Origin: Dillenia suffruticosa
Taxonomy: Eukaryota > Streptophyta > Magnoliopsida > Dilleniales > Dilleniaceae
Direction: 5' to 3'
Assembly (NCBI GenBank): GCA_033439265.1
Contig: JAVTVX010000013.1
Coordinates: 18,332,500 to 18,396,499 of the forward strand
Length of the DNA stretch: 64,000 nt
Under the pieces are notes generated by a model. The model worked only from the letters and a program-made list of their open reading frames with translations, made no database searches and was not told the DNA's origin. The position numbers were made by a program, and so were the translations under genes. Below, one piece after another: positions 11,171 through 22,672 of this stretch. Each line of letters begins with the position of its first letter. Positions within the stretch are counted from its first letter, which is position 1.

Positions 11171-14100
11171 CTCAAAATTGAATTTTTTCAATTTTTGGGG
11201 GGTCCTATATCCATAAATGTGACTTTTTGTGGGTTTTTGTGTACCGAATCACAATCCAAATGGTAAGATGCGATTCCAAGTTGTGGTGTATGGTGTCCGT
11301 TGACTCATACGCTCGCTTTGGGGTCGTACTCAAGTCATTTTGGTCTTGATGATTCGTAGGGCGTACAAAAATGAGATAATAAGCATCTCCAAGTCACAAA
11401 TGTCTCTCTTAATGCGTTGAGAACTGTCGTATTAAATTTTTTGTAAATTTTTGCAAGGAGAGTAAACTGAATGATATAATCTGCGCGATTTTATCAGTAG
11501 ATTCGGTTTATTCTCGAGAGACAAAAATCTAACGGGAATCTGAGGCAAGAGATGATGGGCCCCAGGGTGGGTACCGCGCCTCAGAATATAAGAGATAAAG
11601 AGATCTATCGTATATGGGATAAAAGATTTGTCAAGTTAGGGCAATGCTTACAGTGGCATACACGATAACTTAATCTTGTTTTTCGAGTCATATTCTATGA
11701 ACATGTCGGTTCGACTCGTCCCTAAAGAGCATAGTGTTGCTCTCTTCGGCTCCTATGTGAGGATGCAGAAGAAAATGGTTAATCATATAATGAAACAAAT
11801 GTCGAGTATGATCACCGAGTTAATATATATGGAAGAGTAAATTTCGGATGAAATTTAGGTACTGGATGTGATCCAGTTATTTACCTGATTCATAGGAAAC
11901 CGTGAAATCCTATCTCACATTTGACGAAAGTATTTGTATTTTCGTTGACGTGAGTACATATTGTGAGCTCGATGAGGAGCACCTAGAGGTGAGTAGGCCA
12001 CACTCGAGTCATGCTTATTAAGAGGAGTCAAGTAAGGACTTCCCCGGCGCTAAGTCTAGCGAACGTGACTCGAGATCTAGGTAATAAAAATTATCCGACA
12101 AAACCGACAACGAGGTACAAGAACGCAAGAAGAAGGAATTTGATTATACCAAAGTAAATTGCTACGCTTGAGGTAGATTTGGTCATTTCGCTCGTGAGTG
12201 TGACGAGCAGAAATTAATATCCTTTTTCTTTACGTGGTTTGAGATTTGTCTCATTTACTATAATTCTCGTTGATTTCTCTCCTTTGAAATCAGGAGTAAC
12301 CGACCACGTAACTCGAGACAGGAGTGCGTAAATATAGTTCCGTCAAGTATATCCTTAAGTTTGAAGGATTTACGTTAAAGACAAAGCATTTGTCGTTGTC
12401 AGAGGGAACGACACTTGTCATGACGTTCTTAATACTGTTGGCATTTGACGGATCTACAATTTAGTACATTGTCTAAAATTGACTACGATATGTGTGAAAT
12501 CATTCCCTTGTTTTTAATACGATAATTTTCTAAATAATTCTGGTTTTAATCCATGATGAAATGTATGCATTGGGTATTACTCTTTCTAATGGTTTTTTAG
12601 TAGTTCTACTATTGACTTTACATCTGATTGCGTAGATGATGATGTAAATGAATGACATAGTAGACTTAGACACATGGGGTAAGAGATGATGAATCGGTTA
12701 GTAGTGAGAGGTTTATTGGACCCGCTGACCAAATTCGAGTTACCCGTATGTGAGTTTTGCCTAGTCGGCAAAATGACGAGAAAACCATTAGGCGATGCAA
12801 TGAGAGCTGGGACTCCATTGCGGTTAACTTTTATGCCTTTCTTTATTTTTGTGGTCTTATGAGCATGAGAGCCAGAAATAGAGTTGTGTAGATAATTATA
12901 GACGCTTACATGCGTTTCTGTTCATCTATCTGATCTTGCATAAGTCTGGGGCATTAGACTGCTTCAGGAGGTTCATAAGCGAGATTGAGAATCAATTAGA
13001 TTTGAGAGTAGAGACTCTCAGAATCGAGCGAGAACGCAAGTATTCGTCTAAACTACACATGGGGCTCTGTTTCGATAAGAGTATTACGAGTCTACTGACT
13101 ATTAGTCAGTACCCCATTTGAGCTTTGGACAGGGAGGCAGCCTGACCTTAGCCACTTGAGGTTATGGGGTTGTGCCATGATTTCTCACATTCACACGGTG
13201 AGTTAGACCCGCGAGAAAATATGTGTTCCTAGGCGAACACGAATGACATTATAATCGAGATTGAGTCTCGTAATACTATATTTCTTGAGAATGATTTCCC
13301 TAAGAGAGGTGAAATCAATTTGGACCCTACCCTTTATGCGATGGATGAGCCTAGTGGCTAGGGGAGCCCAGCGGCGGGATACAAGAATCCACTACGGATC
13401 TTGATCTCAGTGGGAGCGATCCATCAAGAGGTAAAGATTTTTCTCTCCTCCTAAGAGTGTCGAGAATGCGTATTTAAACGTTGTTTTCTCGATTGAGGGT
13501 GAAACCCTCGTTGCGACTCTAGAGGATGATGAGAAATCTAAAACGGTCCGAGAGGCTCTCGAGAGGATGCAAAATGCCGTTTAATGAAGGCCATAAATGA
13601 AGAGAAGGAATTGATGAGAATCAACGGGGTCTGGGACCTAGTTGATTTGCCTGAGGGTGGAAGGACTGTTGGGAACAAGTAGATTCTCAAAGTCAAGATA
13701 AAGGTCAACGGATTGATGAAGAGGTAAATAACCCATCTAGTAACCGAGGGTTACACTTAGATTGAGGGGTAGACTATCGATGAGTCATAGTCCAATTTAC
13801 CTCGATCCGTTTATCTTTCAACGATTGTCATGAACATGGATCAGGAGTCACATCACAAGGATGTAAAGACCGCTTTCGTAGTGGAAGTCTAGATGAGGCG
13901 ATCTACATGGAGCATCCCTTTGGGTTCGTTCTAGTAGATCAGGTGGATAAGGTCTATTGATTTTAGAAATCAAAATACGACCTTAAGCCATCATCTAGAC
14001 AGCGGCGTTTGAGATTTCACGAGAAGGTGATATCTTATGGTTTAGTAATGATCGAGTACGATCATTGTATTTATCAGATACGCCCCGATGACTCCTTTAT

Positions 14101-16203
14101 GAGCATGTTCTCATATGTAGGTGACATACTGTTGGCCGGGAACAACAGAGAGTATCCAATGACCATTGTAACATGGTTGCGAGATTTTAGTTCATTCTCA
14201 GATTTTGGATCCATAGGGATCACTTAAGAATGGTGTTGACTCTTTAACAAGAGTTTTACATCAGGTAGATTCTTAAGTATTTCGAGAAGAGCGATGACAA
14301 CCTAAAAGATACTCTAATCGCTAAAGATAAAAAGACTTGAATCTTGACACATGCCCTAGAATTTATAAAGAAATAAGGGAGATGAGTAGAATCCCTTACT
14401 CCAGTGCAAAATACATTTCTAGTGTATGCGATGAGGTATACACGTGTGATATACAATTTGATGTATGCGATGAGGCATACATGACCAGACGTTTATTTAG
14501 CAGTCGATCTGGTGAGTAGGTATTAATAGAATCCTGAAAGGGATCACTGTAGAGCAGTGAAAAAGGATTCCGAAATATCTCATTTGAACTGCAGAGCTCT
14601 CCATGTGTTACGGATGAGGTGATTTGCGTTTTGTGGTTGAGATTCAGATACTGATTTGGAGTAGTGATCTGAATAAACGCAAAAGGTTTTATCTTCTTAG
14701 AGCAGTAAGAAGAGAACCTGTATATCTCTATTTACGATAGAGACTGAGCTTGTAGTGTGCTCAATTGCAGTTCATGAGAATGGATGGCTTCAAAAATTTT
14801 TTGGAAGACTTAGGGATTGTGACAGATAGTGGGAGGTCAGTGATGATTATTGTGATAATCAGACCGACATTGTCAACAAATGAGACCCTAAGTATAATAG
14901 TAAAGCCACATTAATACCGAAGACCACTATGAGAGATATTACCGAGAAGGGTATTGTGACATCTAAGTACACCTTGAAATACAGCATGAGAGCTGATCTC
15001 TTCAGAAAACCCGTTGTGAGAGATTCCTTTGTGAGATAAGAAATCATTGGGTTTAGTGTACTTTAACATTTCTCCTTATATACTGTTTTAGATGCTTATT
15101 TTAATATATGACATGTATGCATTATTGAGTCACATATTTATTTCATGCATCATTTGTTGTTATATATTGTGATCTTGTGATTAAAAGATGTGTCAGGCAG
15201 GCGTGGTCGACTCTCTCACACGAGTGACCACCTCCGACTCTGAGTGAGCGGAGATGAGACGGATTCTAGTCGTAAGAGGCTTTGAGAGTAGCCCTACTAG
15301 AACATAAGTCGCCCTGATATGTGTTCAGGATGAGGTCATATGCGATATGACCGACATGGAAATACCCACATCCATGTTGCTTGTAAGTAGCCAGGTTTGA
15401 GATCTCAGATATCACCTGCGATTTGTGATATTGTCTCTGAGTTGCTCTCTCTGAGATCTCTGGGTAAAGTCTTATGTGTAGACTGAGTCCCGTACCTGTA
15501 CAGTGTTAGAGAAATCTGACATATGCCCTTTGAGAGATGGGGGAATAACACTGTGGCACGTGTTTCATACCACGTGTGATGAGACGACCATGGGACAGTG
15601 GGAGCTATTATTTGAGACGATAGTTTGATCTTGATCCTCGTTCCCACTGTGTGAGACCTGAGATCCATTGGGTGGGATCTCATATGCCCTTATTACTTTC
15701 GGCTGTCTCTAGAAGTTTTGGTTCAGTGTTGCTACTTTAGTCTGTTTACCTATGGCCCGGAAGATAAATTGAGGTCTAAGGGGCAGGTCTAGAAAAGCAG
15801 CTGAATTGAGACCGATAGATTCGAGTTTGGGAAAAGGAAGGCCAATAGACATTACATCATTGTCATGTATTCATAGGTCGACCTATTGTGTTAATCCATG
15901 TTGGGATTCAAACATAATAATGAATACATAGTCGAGCAAATTGATTGGGGATCACTTTCGATGAGGAAAGTGGCTCGATGGATGTAAATGCATTGAGTCT
16001 GGGGTATAGCGAGTTATTTTTATACTAACAGTGACTCTTCGATCATCCTAACAGGTGTATCGAGAGTCTTTGCTTGCAGGTGTACTCGCCGGTCGCACGA
16101 CGCCCAATCCAGTATGAAGGTCCAGTAGGGTGATGTGATAGATCGCATGAGTTGCGATCTTGTGATTAACGGAAGTGAAATGCCCTAATGTGCAAGTGGG
16201 AGA

Positions 16204-16687
16204 TGTTGGTTATTGATGCCCATTATGGGCATTTGGGTAATTAAGGAATGGGGTAACTCCCATCCTTAATTACCATTAACTAATATTTTGGTAACTCCCC
16301 ACCAATTAAGGGAATTGGTCTTACCTTCCTTCTGAGAGAGGGAACAATGGAGGAAACTCTCCTTCTCCTACCTTGTGTGTGGAGAGAAGCCATGGGAGGC
16401 TACTATAGAGGCTAGGGTTTCACATATTCTCTAGAGAGAGAATAGAGAGAGGGATGGAGATTTTCGCGTAGGAAAATCTCCCATCGTCAGACGATTCACC
16501 GGACACGAGGCTTGAGGCGTCGTGGATTTGAGGTGGTGGTTCGATTGCGTGATCACCATCCGACTGTGCGATCCGTTCGAAAGACATCGCGACACGGTGG
16601 ATTTTGGAGACCGCCCAATAGAGGTATTTATCCCGAAAATTCCGATCTATTTAATTCACGCTTCCGCATGTGCGATTAAATCCAACA
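16204..16687 (+). repeat. 3' LTR of Copia element 1
   Basis: 484 bp, TGTTGG...CCAACA, preceded by the polypurine tract and followed by the target duplication CTCTT and annexin exon 1 sequence. Confidence 0.95.
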
Positions 16688-18545
16688 CTCTTGTATCTCT
16701 TGGCGTATGCTTGATTCATGAGAAGAAAATGACTTGATTTTCGGCCCACATAGATTTCCACAATAGCCCTGTAATTGGTTTCTTCTTGTTCGATGGCTTC
16801 TCTAGCTATGACTGCATCGCGTTCATGCTGGTCTAGGATCCAAAGTAATAGAATCTCGCACAAATTTGAGAATACACCAGTTGAACCTTTCTTACCACTC
16901 TTCTTGGTTATTTGAAGACGGTCTATTAGGTTTTCACCATACATTTCCTTGTAAGTCTCTCTAATCTGTCTTCTCTCATGTTTGCTTCGACTAGCAAGAG
17001 CTCGTGCTAAATGGCTTAGCCTTTCCCAAGAGTCATGAATTTCCTTGCAGTCATTTTGGCAAGTGATGCTTAATGTTGTTGAAGCGGGGTCTTTGGCAGC
17101 CATGTATAGGAAGAATGAGCAGAATTGGGTGGTTTATATGGTTGAAGAGACTTGCAGGCCAACGAAAGCATTCATTCACCTCTTTGGAAATCATGGTTGG
17201 AACCAACATGTAAGAGTTTGTGTGGTGGATTCACTTGTCTGACATTAAAGGGGCAAAAAGAGGTCTGTATGAACTCTTAAGTAGGAAATGAGGTGTTACT
17301 CATTGTCTTTTTGTGGAATTTTGAAATAAGTTAAAACTTTCTTTGCACAGGCTTCATGGGTTTCCTAGTAGACAATGAGTCTGAAATGACTTGCTTTTTT
17401 GGGTGCTTTTTCTTTCAAAGACTCCCGTCCACAATAGTTGCCTTTTTGTTCATTCAAAAGCAAGAATTATTGGATAAGCTCAAGCTGTGCCATACCGCAA
17501 TGCAGCAATAGTTGGACAATATATTCTGTCTTGAGACAATAATGGTTGCTTATTGCATCCCATTCACCCACGGAATGCAAAATCTGATTTATAATTCATG
17601 TCCTATGTAATAGCTTTGAAAAAATGTCAAAATATGTTGCAAGAAAATCAGTAAGTCCTTGTATTTTGATTCTTTGGGGGGGGGGGGTGGTGGGAAATAT
17701 GATTATCGACTCTTTGAGTGTGCACTACATAGAATCATGCTGCAAGTATAGGTTTGGTCTTTTTTATTATAATATATTGTTATGAATAAATTTCCTAAAA
17801 TTGAAATAATACATGTCGAAATATAAAATCAATACAATTCTCACCTAATGTATTATTAGGACCAAATTAATACAATTCAATTCAATCCCACCAACTCCTA
17901 CTTATCCAAATGGGTTACATTTCTCAAAGTTTTGAAATTTGCCGTTGGACTTGATGAACCCTATTGATTTTAAGAAATAGACTCCTATAAACTTTTTTTT
18001 GGGTGTGTTCGGTTCTGAGCATGTTCTGCATGTCAGGAAATATATTATATATTTAAATTAAATTAATTATTTATTTGATTATATATATAATAATGAGTTT
18101 TTTTATATAAATCTAATTTGTTGTAATAATTCAATTGAAACAATAGTATTAGATTTGATATTTTTTTATTGGTATTTTCAATGAAATATTAAAGTTATAT
18201 TCATCTATTTTTCATAGTTATATTATTTTATATTCTTAATATTGTATAAGAGTCATGTTAAAATTTATTTTTCATATAATATCATAATCACGTTCAATTA
18301 TATTTTAATTTGATATCAAAATTCTCTTTATAAAAGGTTTATTCACGAGTCCACATGTGCCTCAAAAGAGCCGATTCTTGCTCGAAGCCAGAGCTTATAG
18401 CCAAAGCCAGAGCCAAGAGTCTAAACCAAGAGTCTAAGCTAGAGCCATCTGTTAGAGTCAAAGTCAAAGTCCTCTATTCAAATTATCTTTCAAATTCGAG
18501 TGATTTTCACTACATTATATTAAATTTTAGGAAATGTTAGAAAAT

Positions 18546-18630
18546 ATATTATATATGAAAATCAAATTTATTATTATTATATTATTATATTATTATTATT
18601 AATTTAATTTTGATATATATTTGATTTTTC
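18546..18630. repeat. AT-rich inverted repeat with expanded ATT loop
   Basis: The arms match the palindrome at 32292-32336 in unit B (TATATATSAAAATCAAATT and complement). Here the loop is enlarged by a run of ATT/TATT units, so the two arms are pushed apart and the right arm has accumulated changes. Confidence 0.6.
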
Positions 18631-19352
18631 ATAATTTTATATTTCAATATTCATATTATTATATTTTTATAAATGTAACAATATATTTTTTATAAAAACT
18701 TAATTTATTATAATAATTTAATTAAAATAATGAAATATTAACATTCATATTATCATATTACTTTTTATCTCTAATACGTTATTAAAACTATTTTGATATA
18801 TCTTTTTAATACAGTAAGAAGTTAATGCGTGTATATTTTGATAATTGGATCATAACATAAAATAATATTTTTAAAAGAAATTAAGGTAAAAAAAAAATCA
18901 ACTTTTAATTCGATCCCATTGGAGACCTAAACAAAAGTTTTCTGTTGTTAATATGTGAATCTGTGTCACAAAAATTGCTAGCTCCGAAAAAAGAACCAAA
19001 AATGAAATCTAATTAAATTCTTCAATCATCCAAACAAAAACAAAGAACAGTTCAAAAGTTGTTACACACAAATTCTGTCTCGGTTGACCAACTTAACATA
19101 AAATCCCTGGCAGACACACAGGACTGCTATTTTGTTGCCAAACGATGTTTCCAAAATGTGTTAATACTATTGGTGAAAAATTAATTTTTAGAAACTATTT
19201 TTACTTTTTCTTGTTTTTAATAATATTATTTTATTTTTTTGAGGTATTTAATTGTAAATTAAACAAGGGGGGAAACGTGATAAAGGAAGTTAACAAAATT
19301 AATTATATGGAGCACTTTGAGAAATTTTTAAACTATAAAATGAATATTTTTA

Positions 19353-19416
19353 AGGAGATAGTCTAGTAGTATAAATATTTGATTATTTTAAATTTAAATT
19401 CTTATATGATTAAACA
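19353..19416 (+). repeat. Short tRNA-like (SINE-like) repeat, copy 2
   Basis: GATAGTCTAGTAGTATAAAT ... ATTTAAATTCTTATATGATT plus an A-rich tail, matching 3298-3372. Unit B has no such segment at the corresponding place (about 33520), where AAAAAGAATT reads straight into GCACACGAG. Imperfect AAAATGAAT/AAAAATT flanks could be a target duplication. This points to an insertion after the segmental duplication. Confidence 0.45.
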
Positions 19417-19619
19417 AAAATTACACACGATCGCTTCGGGCTTTTACGTCATTTCGAGGGGGAGAAAACCGGAAAAGAGAAAATAGTTGAACCAAAGGAA
19501 GGAATCTAAAAAAAAATACGGTTACCTGATTTGCCTGTTCACAAGAAAACTTGGAAGGCCATCTCTCTCTTTCGACACAGACACAGTTGAGTTGTCTGCT
19601 TTCCCTTTGCGCTTCCATT

Positions 19620-20104
19620 ACTCTCTCTCTCTCTCTCTCTCTCTTTTTATTTTACTCAACACACAACCATACTCGAATTACCCGAGAGAGAGATTGCGAA
19701 TACAATGCAGGTGAGAATTGGAACCAAATGGTGTTGGATTTGGGAGGAGTTTGATGATTATGACATTTATTTTTGTTTTACATTTTGTGTTTGGATTTGT
19801 AACAGACGAGAACGGTACAAGTAGGGCATTTATCAGATCTAGCCACTGAGAGAGAAATTCATGAGTTCTTCACTTTCTCTGGTGACATTGAACACATTGA
19901 GATGTACAGGTTGGTTCTTTCTCCTTCTTCTGCGGTTTTGTTTAGTGTTAAAGTTTTCATTTATTATATGTTAAAATTGAGTGCAGTGAGCCTGGGCAAT
20001 CGAAGACTGCATATGTTACTTTTAAAGATCCAAAGGCCCTTGAAATCGCCCTATTGTTATCGGTGCGCCTTTCTCTCTCTCATTCTCTCTCTCTCTCTCT
20101 CTCT
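19620..20104. repeat. CT microsatellites around BPA1-A exons
   Basis: CT runs at about 19620-19644 (5' UTR) and 20073-20104 (start of intron 3). Both have longer or interrupted equivalents in unit B. Confidence 0.85.
19705..20062 (+). pseudogene. BPA1-like RRM gene, copy A, exons 1-3 only
   Basis: Exon 1 19705-19710 (ATGCAG), exon 2 19806-19909 and exon 3 19987-20062 match copy B exactly in length and phase. They encode 62 residues (RTVQVGHLSDLATEREIHEF ... KTAYVTFKDPKALEIALLLS), i.e. the first two-thirds of an RRM with RNP2 VQVGHLS and RNP1 KTAYVTF. Homology to copy B continues through intron 3 to about 21835 and stops before exon 4, so the RRM end and the whole C-terminal half are absent. 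This is a duplication-truncated fragment with its promoter. It may still be transcribed, and could in principle splice into downstream acceptors. Confidence 0.88.
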
Positions 20105-22489
20105 CATCTTTATGCCTTTTTTCCCCGTTTCCTTTTTCATTTTAATTTTGTGTCGTTTTTTTTTTTTTTTTTTGTATTCACCTTTTGATCTCTAACTGAT
20201 GTCCCATCTCTTGTTGGGTGCTTTTTTTTTTTTGGTTGGAGGGGAAGGGGGAGGAAGAAGGTTAGGATAGAAAAGGGAGAGGACTTAACAAATCACATTT
20301 GTATTCACATTTGTGATTGCAGCATGGATGTTTCCGTTTGAAAAATATGGTGTTACCCTTTCATTGTTAAAAGCATAATCTGGACACAAAGGGTTATAGA
20401 CAATTACTTTGTTAATACAAATGTGAAGCTATATGAGTGTTCCCTGATGAAAACGTGCGGTTTGTTAAGAATGGTTGCCATTGAGAGTGATTCGTCCATT
20501 CCTCTGAATCATTATGTGAAGCCCTTTCTTCCTTGTGAAAGAAAAATTTCCTCCATGCTAGTAATTCGTTTTAAACCTAATCATCAACCAGCAAGGAAAT
20601 GCCCTATATCGAATAAGCCCATTCTCTCTCTCATAATGTGGACAATTGTGTCCTATGTGGTTTCACATTTCCTTAGCTAAGGAATCATCTATTTGAGAGT
20701 TACTCTTTTCTTGATGGTATTCCATAGTTAAAGTTTGTCCTTAGCTTCTCATGAGAACATTGTAGAGATTTTCCACCTAAAAAACCCATATCAGCCCGTT
20801 TCTGGGTACACAACCTGCCGGAAAAATTCACTAATATCTCAATTTCCTTGCCATGCGTATGCTTCACAAAAAAAGGACTATACCCTTTTGCTTTACTTGT
20901 CTTACTAATCCAGGTTGCAATAGAATGCACTTTAACTATCTCTTACCCTTACCTTATTTGCCAACATAACTTAAATATCGAAGAGTTCTTTAACAAAGAT
21001 GAACAGAGCTACAATTGACACATTACCGATTTGGAGGAACACTAAATCCCTCTTTACCTCGAATCTCCCAGCACACAAGACATGAGTCTTCCAACCTCCT
21101 TATGTAATCATCTATCACGTTATGATATGAGATTCCTTCACTTCTTTGATGTCCACCGGTGATGCTGCTTCCTGTTTTTCTGTTATAACCTTCCACAACA
21201 TTATCCCTTGCAGGCCATAAACTTCTAATTTTGTGAAATATCTTTTAAATAAATTAAGGTCCTTAATGTGAAACTTGTGTTGGTGAAAAGTGCATTGTCC
21301 CACACTGGATTCTTATGGTAAATATGTGGGGGTACTTGACCAAGGAACCCAATTTAAAATCCTTGGCTAGCTCTTTTGGTGAGGTCTTGTGATGCTACAA
21401 CTAGTTTTTGATTGGACCCAAGCTGTATTTGCGGGTGGGCAGGAGTACTGCAGCCTGGGCCATGAGTTGATCGTAAAGCTAATCTGGAAAGTTTGTGATT
21501 AAATTGCGTAACCTTTTTTAGCAAGGACACTAGGACGTACAGGAGAAGATCGTTGGCATCCACATAGTTAGAGAGGGCATCTCATTCGCCATTTCACATT
21601 TATGGGAAATATCTGAATAGATGAAAAGAGCCAAAAGTCCTGATTGCACCTCCTAAAATCGTCTTTTTTGGATGATATTTCTTGGTGTTACAGAGGGCAT
21701 TGGGATAATCTTTTGTCTTGTATTTGGACCGAAGCATTGTTCTGTGGCCCCATGGGCAGGCCATGAGTCAATAGCCCTTTTAGATGAGTCTCATAGTGTT
21801 ATAAATGCTATCAAAGTGAATCTTGTCCAATTTGTGGCTGGTTTTAAAACTTCTTTCTTGTATTAAGCTGTTTCAGATTCCCTTTTCGTTTTTGAATTAA
21901 ACCAAAAAATTGAAATATTTGAATTTAGACTACAGTTACAAATAAATCAAGTCGAATCGATTAAAAACATATTCAACTTTGTTCATATCATTAATAAGCA
22001 AAACCAAGTCAAGTTTTATTTTATAAATGATTTTAGAAAAATATTGAATATCACGTAATTTAATTAATTAAACCATGATAAGTCTACTCATATAAATTGA
22101 GTTAAAACTTTATTTTCAAATTTGGTTCTTTTCAAATGAATAAATTTAGACTTATATATAGATTTTGTTTGTCTAATACTAAAGGGTTCGATAAAAAAGG
22201 AATGAAAATGACCTTGGAAATAATGGGGTAGGGTAAGGAATGTGGTTCAACTTCTAACAAGGAACATAGGCAGTTTAATTTGCCAATGTAAGAATAGATC
22301 AACCTTGTCAACTAGAAGGCTTATCCGAGGACAACAAAGCAATCTGTAACCTTAAAAACCAAAAAGGAATTATTCTATCTTCCAAGAGGAGACCCCAAAG
22401 AAACCTTTTCCATGCCCTTTTTCTCCAATTAACACCTTCCTTTCTTTATACATAATAACAAAATGAAAGAATAAGCCTAGCTCAAAATG
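20063..22489. other. Orphan intron 3 of BPA1-A and the unit A/B junction
   Basis: 20063-21835 matches 34296-36198 (intron 3 of the intact gene) and holds no exon I can support. 21836-22192 is unique AT-rich DNA. From 22193 the upstream region of HSP20-B begins, closely matching 4146-4443. Confidence 0.7.
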
Positions 22490-22497
22490 TATATATA
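22490..22497 (+). promoter_or_regulatory. TATA box of HSP20-like gene B
   Basis: TATATATA 77 bases before the ATG at 22574, conserved with 4444-4451. It implies a start site near 22520, after an in-frame ATG at 22514. Confidence 0.5.
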
Positions 22498-22552
22498 CAA
22501 GTTACCCATATGATTGCATCAATTTCTACTACTTTTCTCAAAGAAACAAATC

Positions 22553-22672
22553 AAACCAGAGAGATCGTCATCAATGGATCCCAAAGCTGCAGCTGCACTC
22601 CTACCCGATTTCAAACCAGAGAGATCTTCATCAATAGATCCCAAAGCTGGAGCTGCACTCCAACCCGATTTC
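22553..22672 (+). repeat. 60-bp in-frame tandem duplication in HSP20-B exon 1
   Basis: 22553-22612 and 22613-22672 are adjacent 60-base units differing at only a few positions (each begins AAACCAGAGAGATC and ends CCCGATTTC). The reading frame gives a repeated KPERSSSMDPKA/KPERSSSIDPKA block of 20 residues. Copy A has one unit. Confidence 0.9.

Larger units (their letters stand above)
9655..16687 (+). mobile_element. Ty1/Copia LTR retrotransposon, decayed, LTRs intact
   Basis: A 7033-bp element with 484-bp LTRs, TGTTGG...CCAACA ends and a 5-bp target duplication CTCTT (9650-9654 and 16688-16692). A tRNA-Met-type primer site follows the 5' LTR, and a polypurine tract (AAGTGGGAGA) precedes the 3' LTR. 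Recognisable parts in order are a GC-rich leader (about 10660-11170), a gag zone with a zinc-knuckle remnant near 12160-12210, GAG-pre-integrase and integrase zones (about 12650-13400), reverse transcriptase (about 13450-14300) and RNase H (to about 15050). Integrase before RT defines Copia. About 1.1 kb of non-coding DNA precedes the 3' LTR. The interior carries many breaks and no long frame. The LTRs differ at 7 of 484 positions by hand count, or roughly 0.5-1 million years at commonly used plant rates. Confidence 0.95.
8824..17103 (-). pseudogene. Annexin, copy A, split by a Copia element
   Basis: All four annexin exons are recognisable by comparison with copy B: exon 1 as 16693-17103 plus 9598-9654, exon 2 9285-9503, exon 3 9106-9195, exon 4 8824-9035. 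Exon 1 is cut by the 7033-bp element at 9655-16687. Removing the element and one copy of the target duplication gives 468 bases, exactly the length of exon 1 in copy B. Exons 2 and 3 keep the lengths 219 and 90. Exon 4 is 212 rather than 210 bases: it has a two-base gain near 8930 that shifts the frame, and a Glu codon has become a stop near 8948. The gene is therefore doubly inactivated. Which event came first is not known. Confidence 0.92.
17104..19704. other. Between annexin A and BPA1 A (divergent promoters)
   Basis: Colinear with 30826-33925. It contains the upstream regions of two divergently oriented genes, an AT-rich middle (18040-18900) with inverted repeats, a G run near 17679 and CT tracts next to the BPA1 start. 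About 0.48 kb present in unit B (about 32895-33373) is missing near 19180, and a SINE-like insertion lies near 19353. I see no gene. Confidence 0.6.
4146..21835. repeat. Tandem segmental duplication, unit A
   Basis: Homologous and colinear with 22193-36198. The left edge is an A-rich tract followed by GGAATGAAA; the right edge is in BPA1 intron 3 sequence, near TCTTGTCCAATTTGT. Gene order is HSP20-like (+), unrecognised gene (+), annexin (-), BPA1 5' part (+). It differs from unit B by a 7.03-kb Copia insertion (9655-16687), loss of a 2.79-kb segment at 6498, loss of about 0.48 kb near 19180, a small SINE-like insertion near 19353 and many substitutions. A 175-base comparison in HSP20 exon 2 gave roughly 9% difference by eye. 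About 350 bp of unique AT-rich DNA separates the units. Confidence 0.93.

Noticed and set aside
10208-11266. Overlapping open frames on both strands in the GC-rich leader
   Set aside because: They come from repetitive GC-rich DNA with few stop codons. No domain is seen, and frames differ between the two elements (also 46956-47910).
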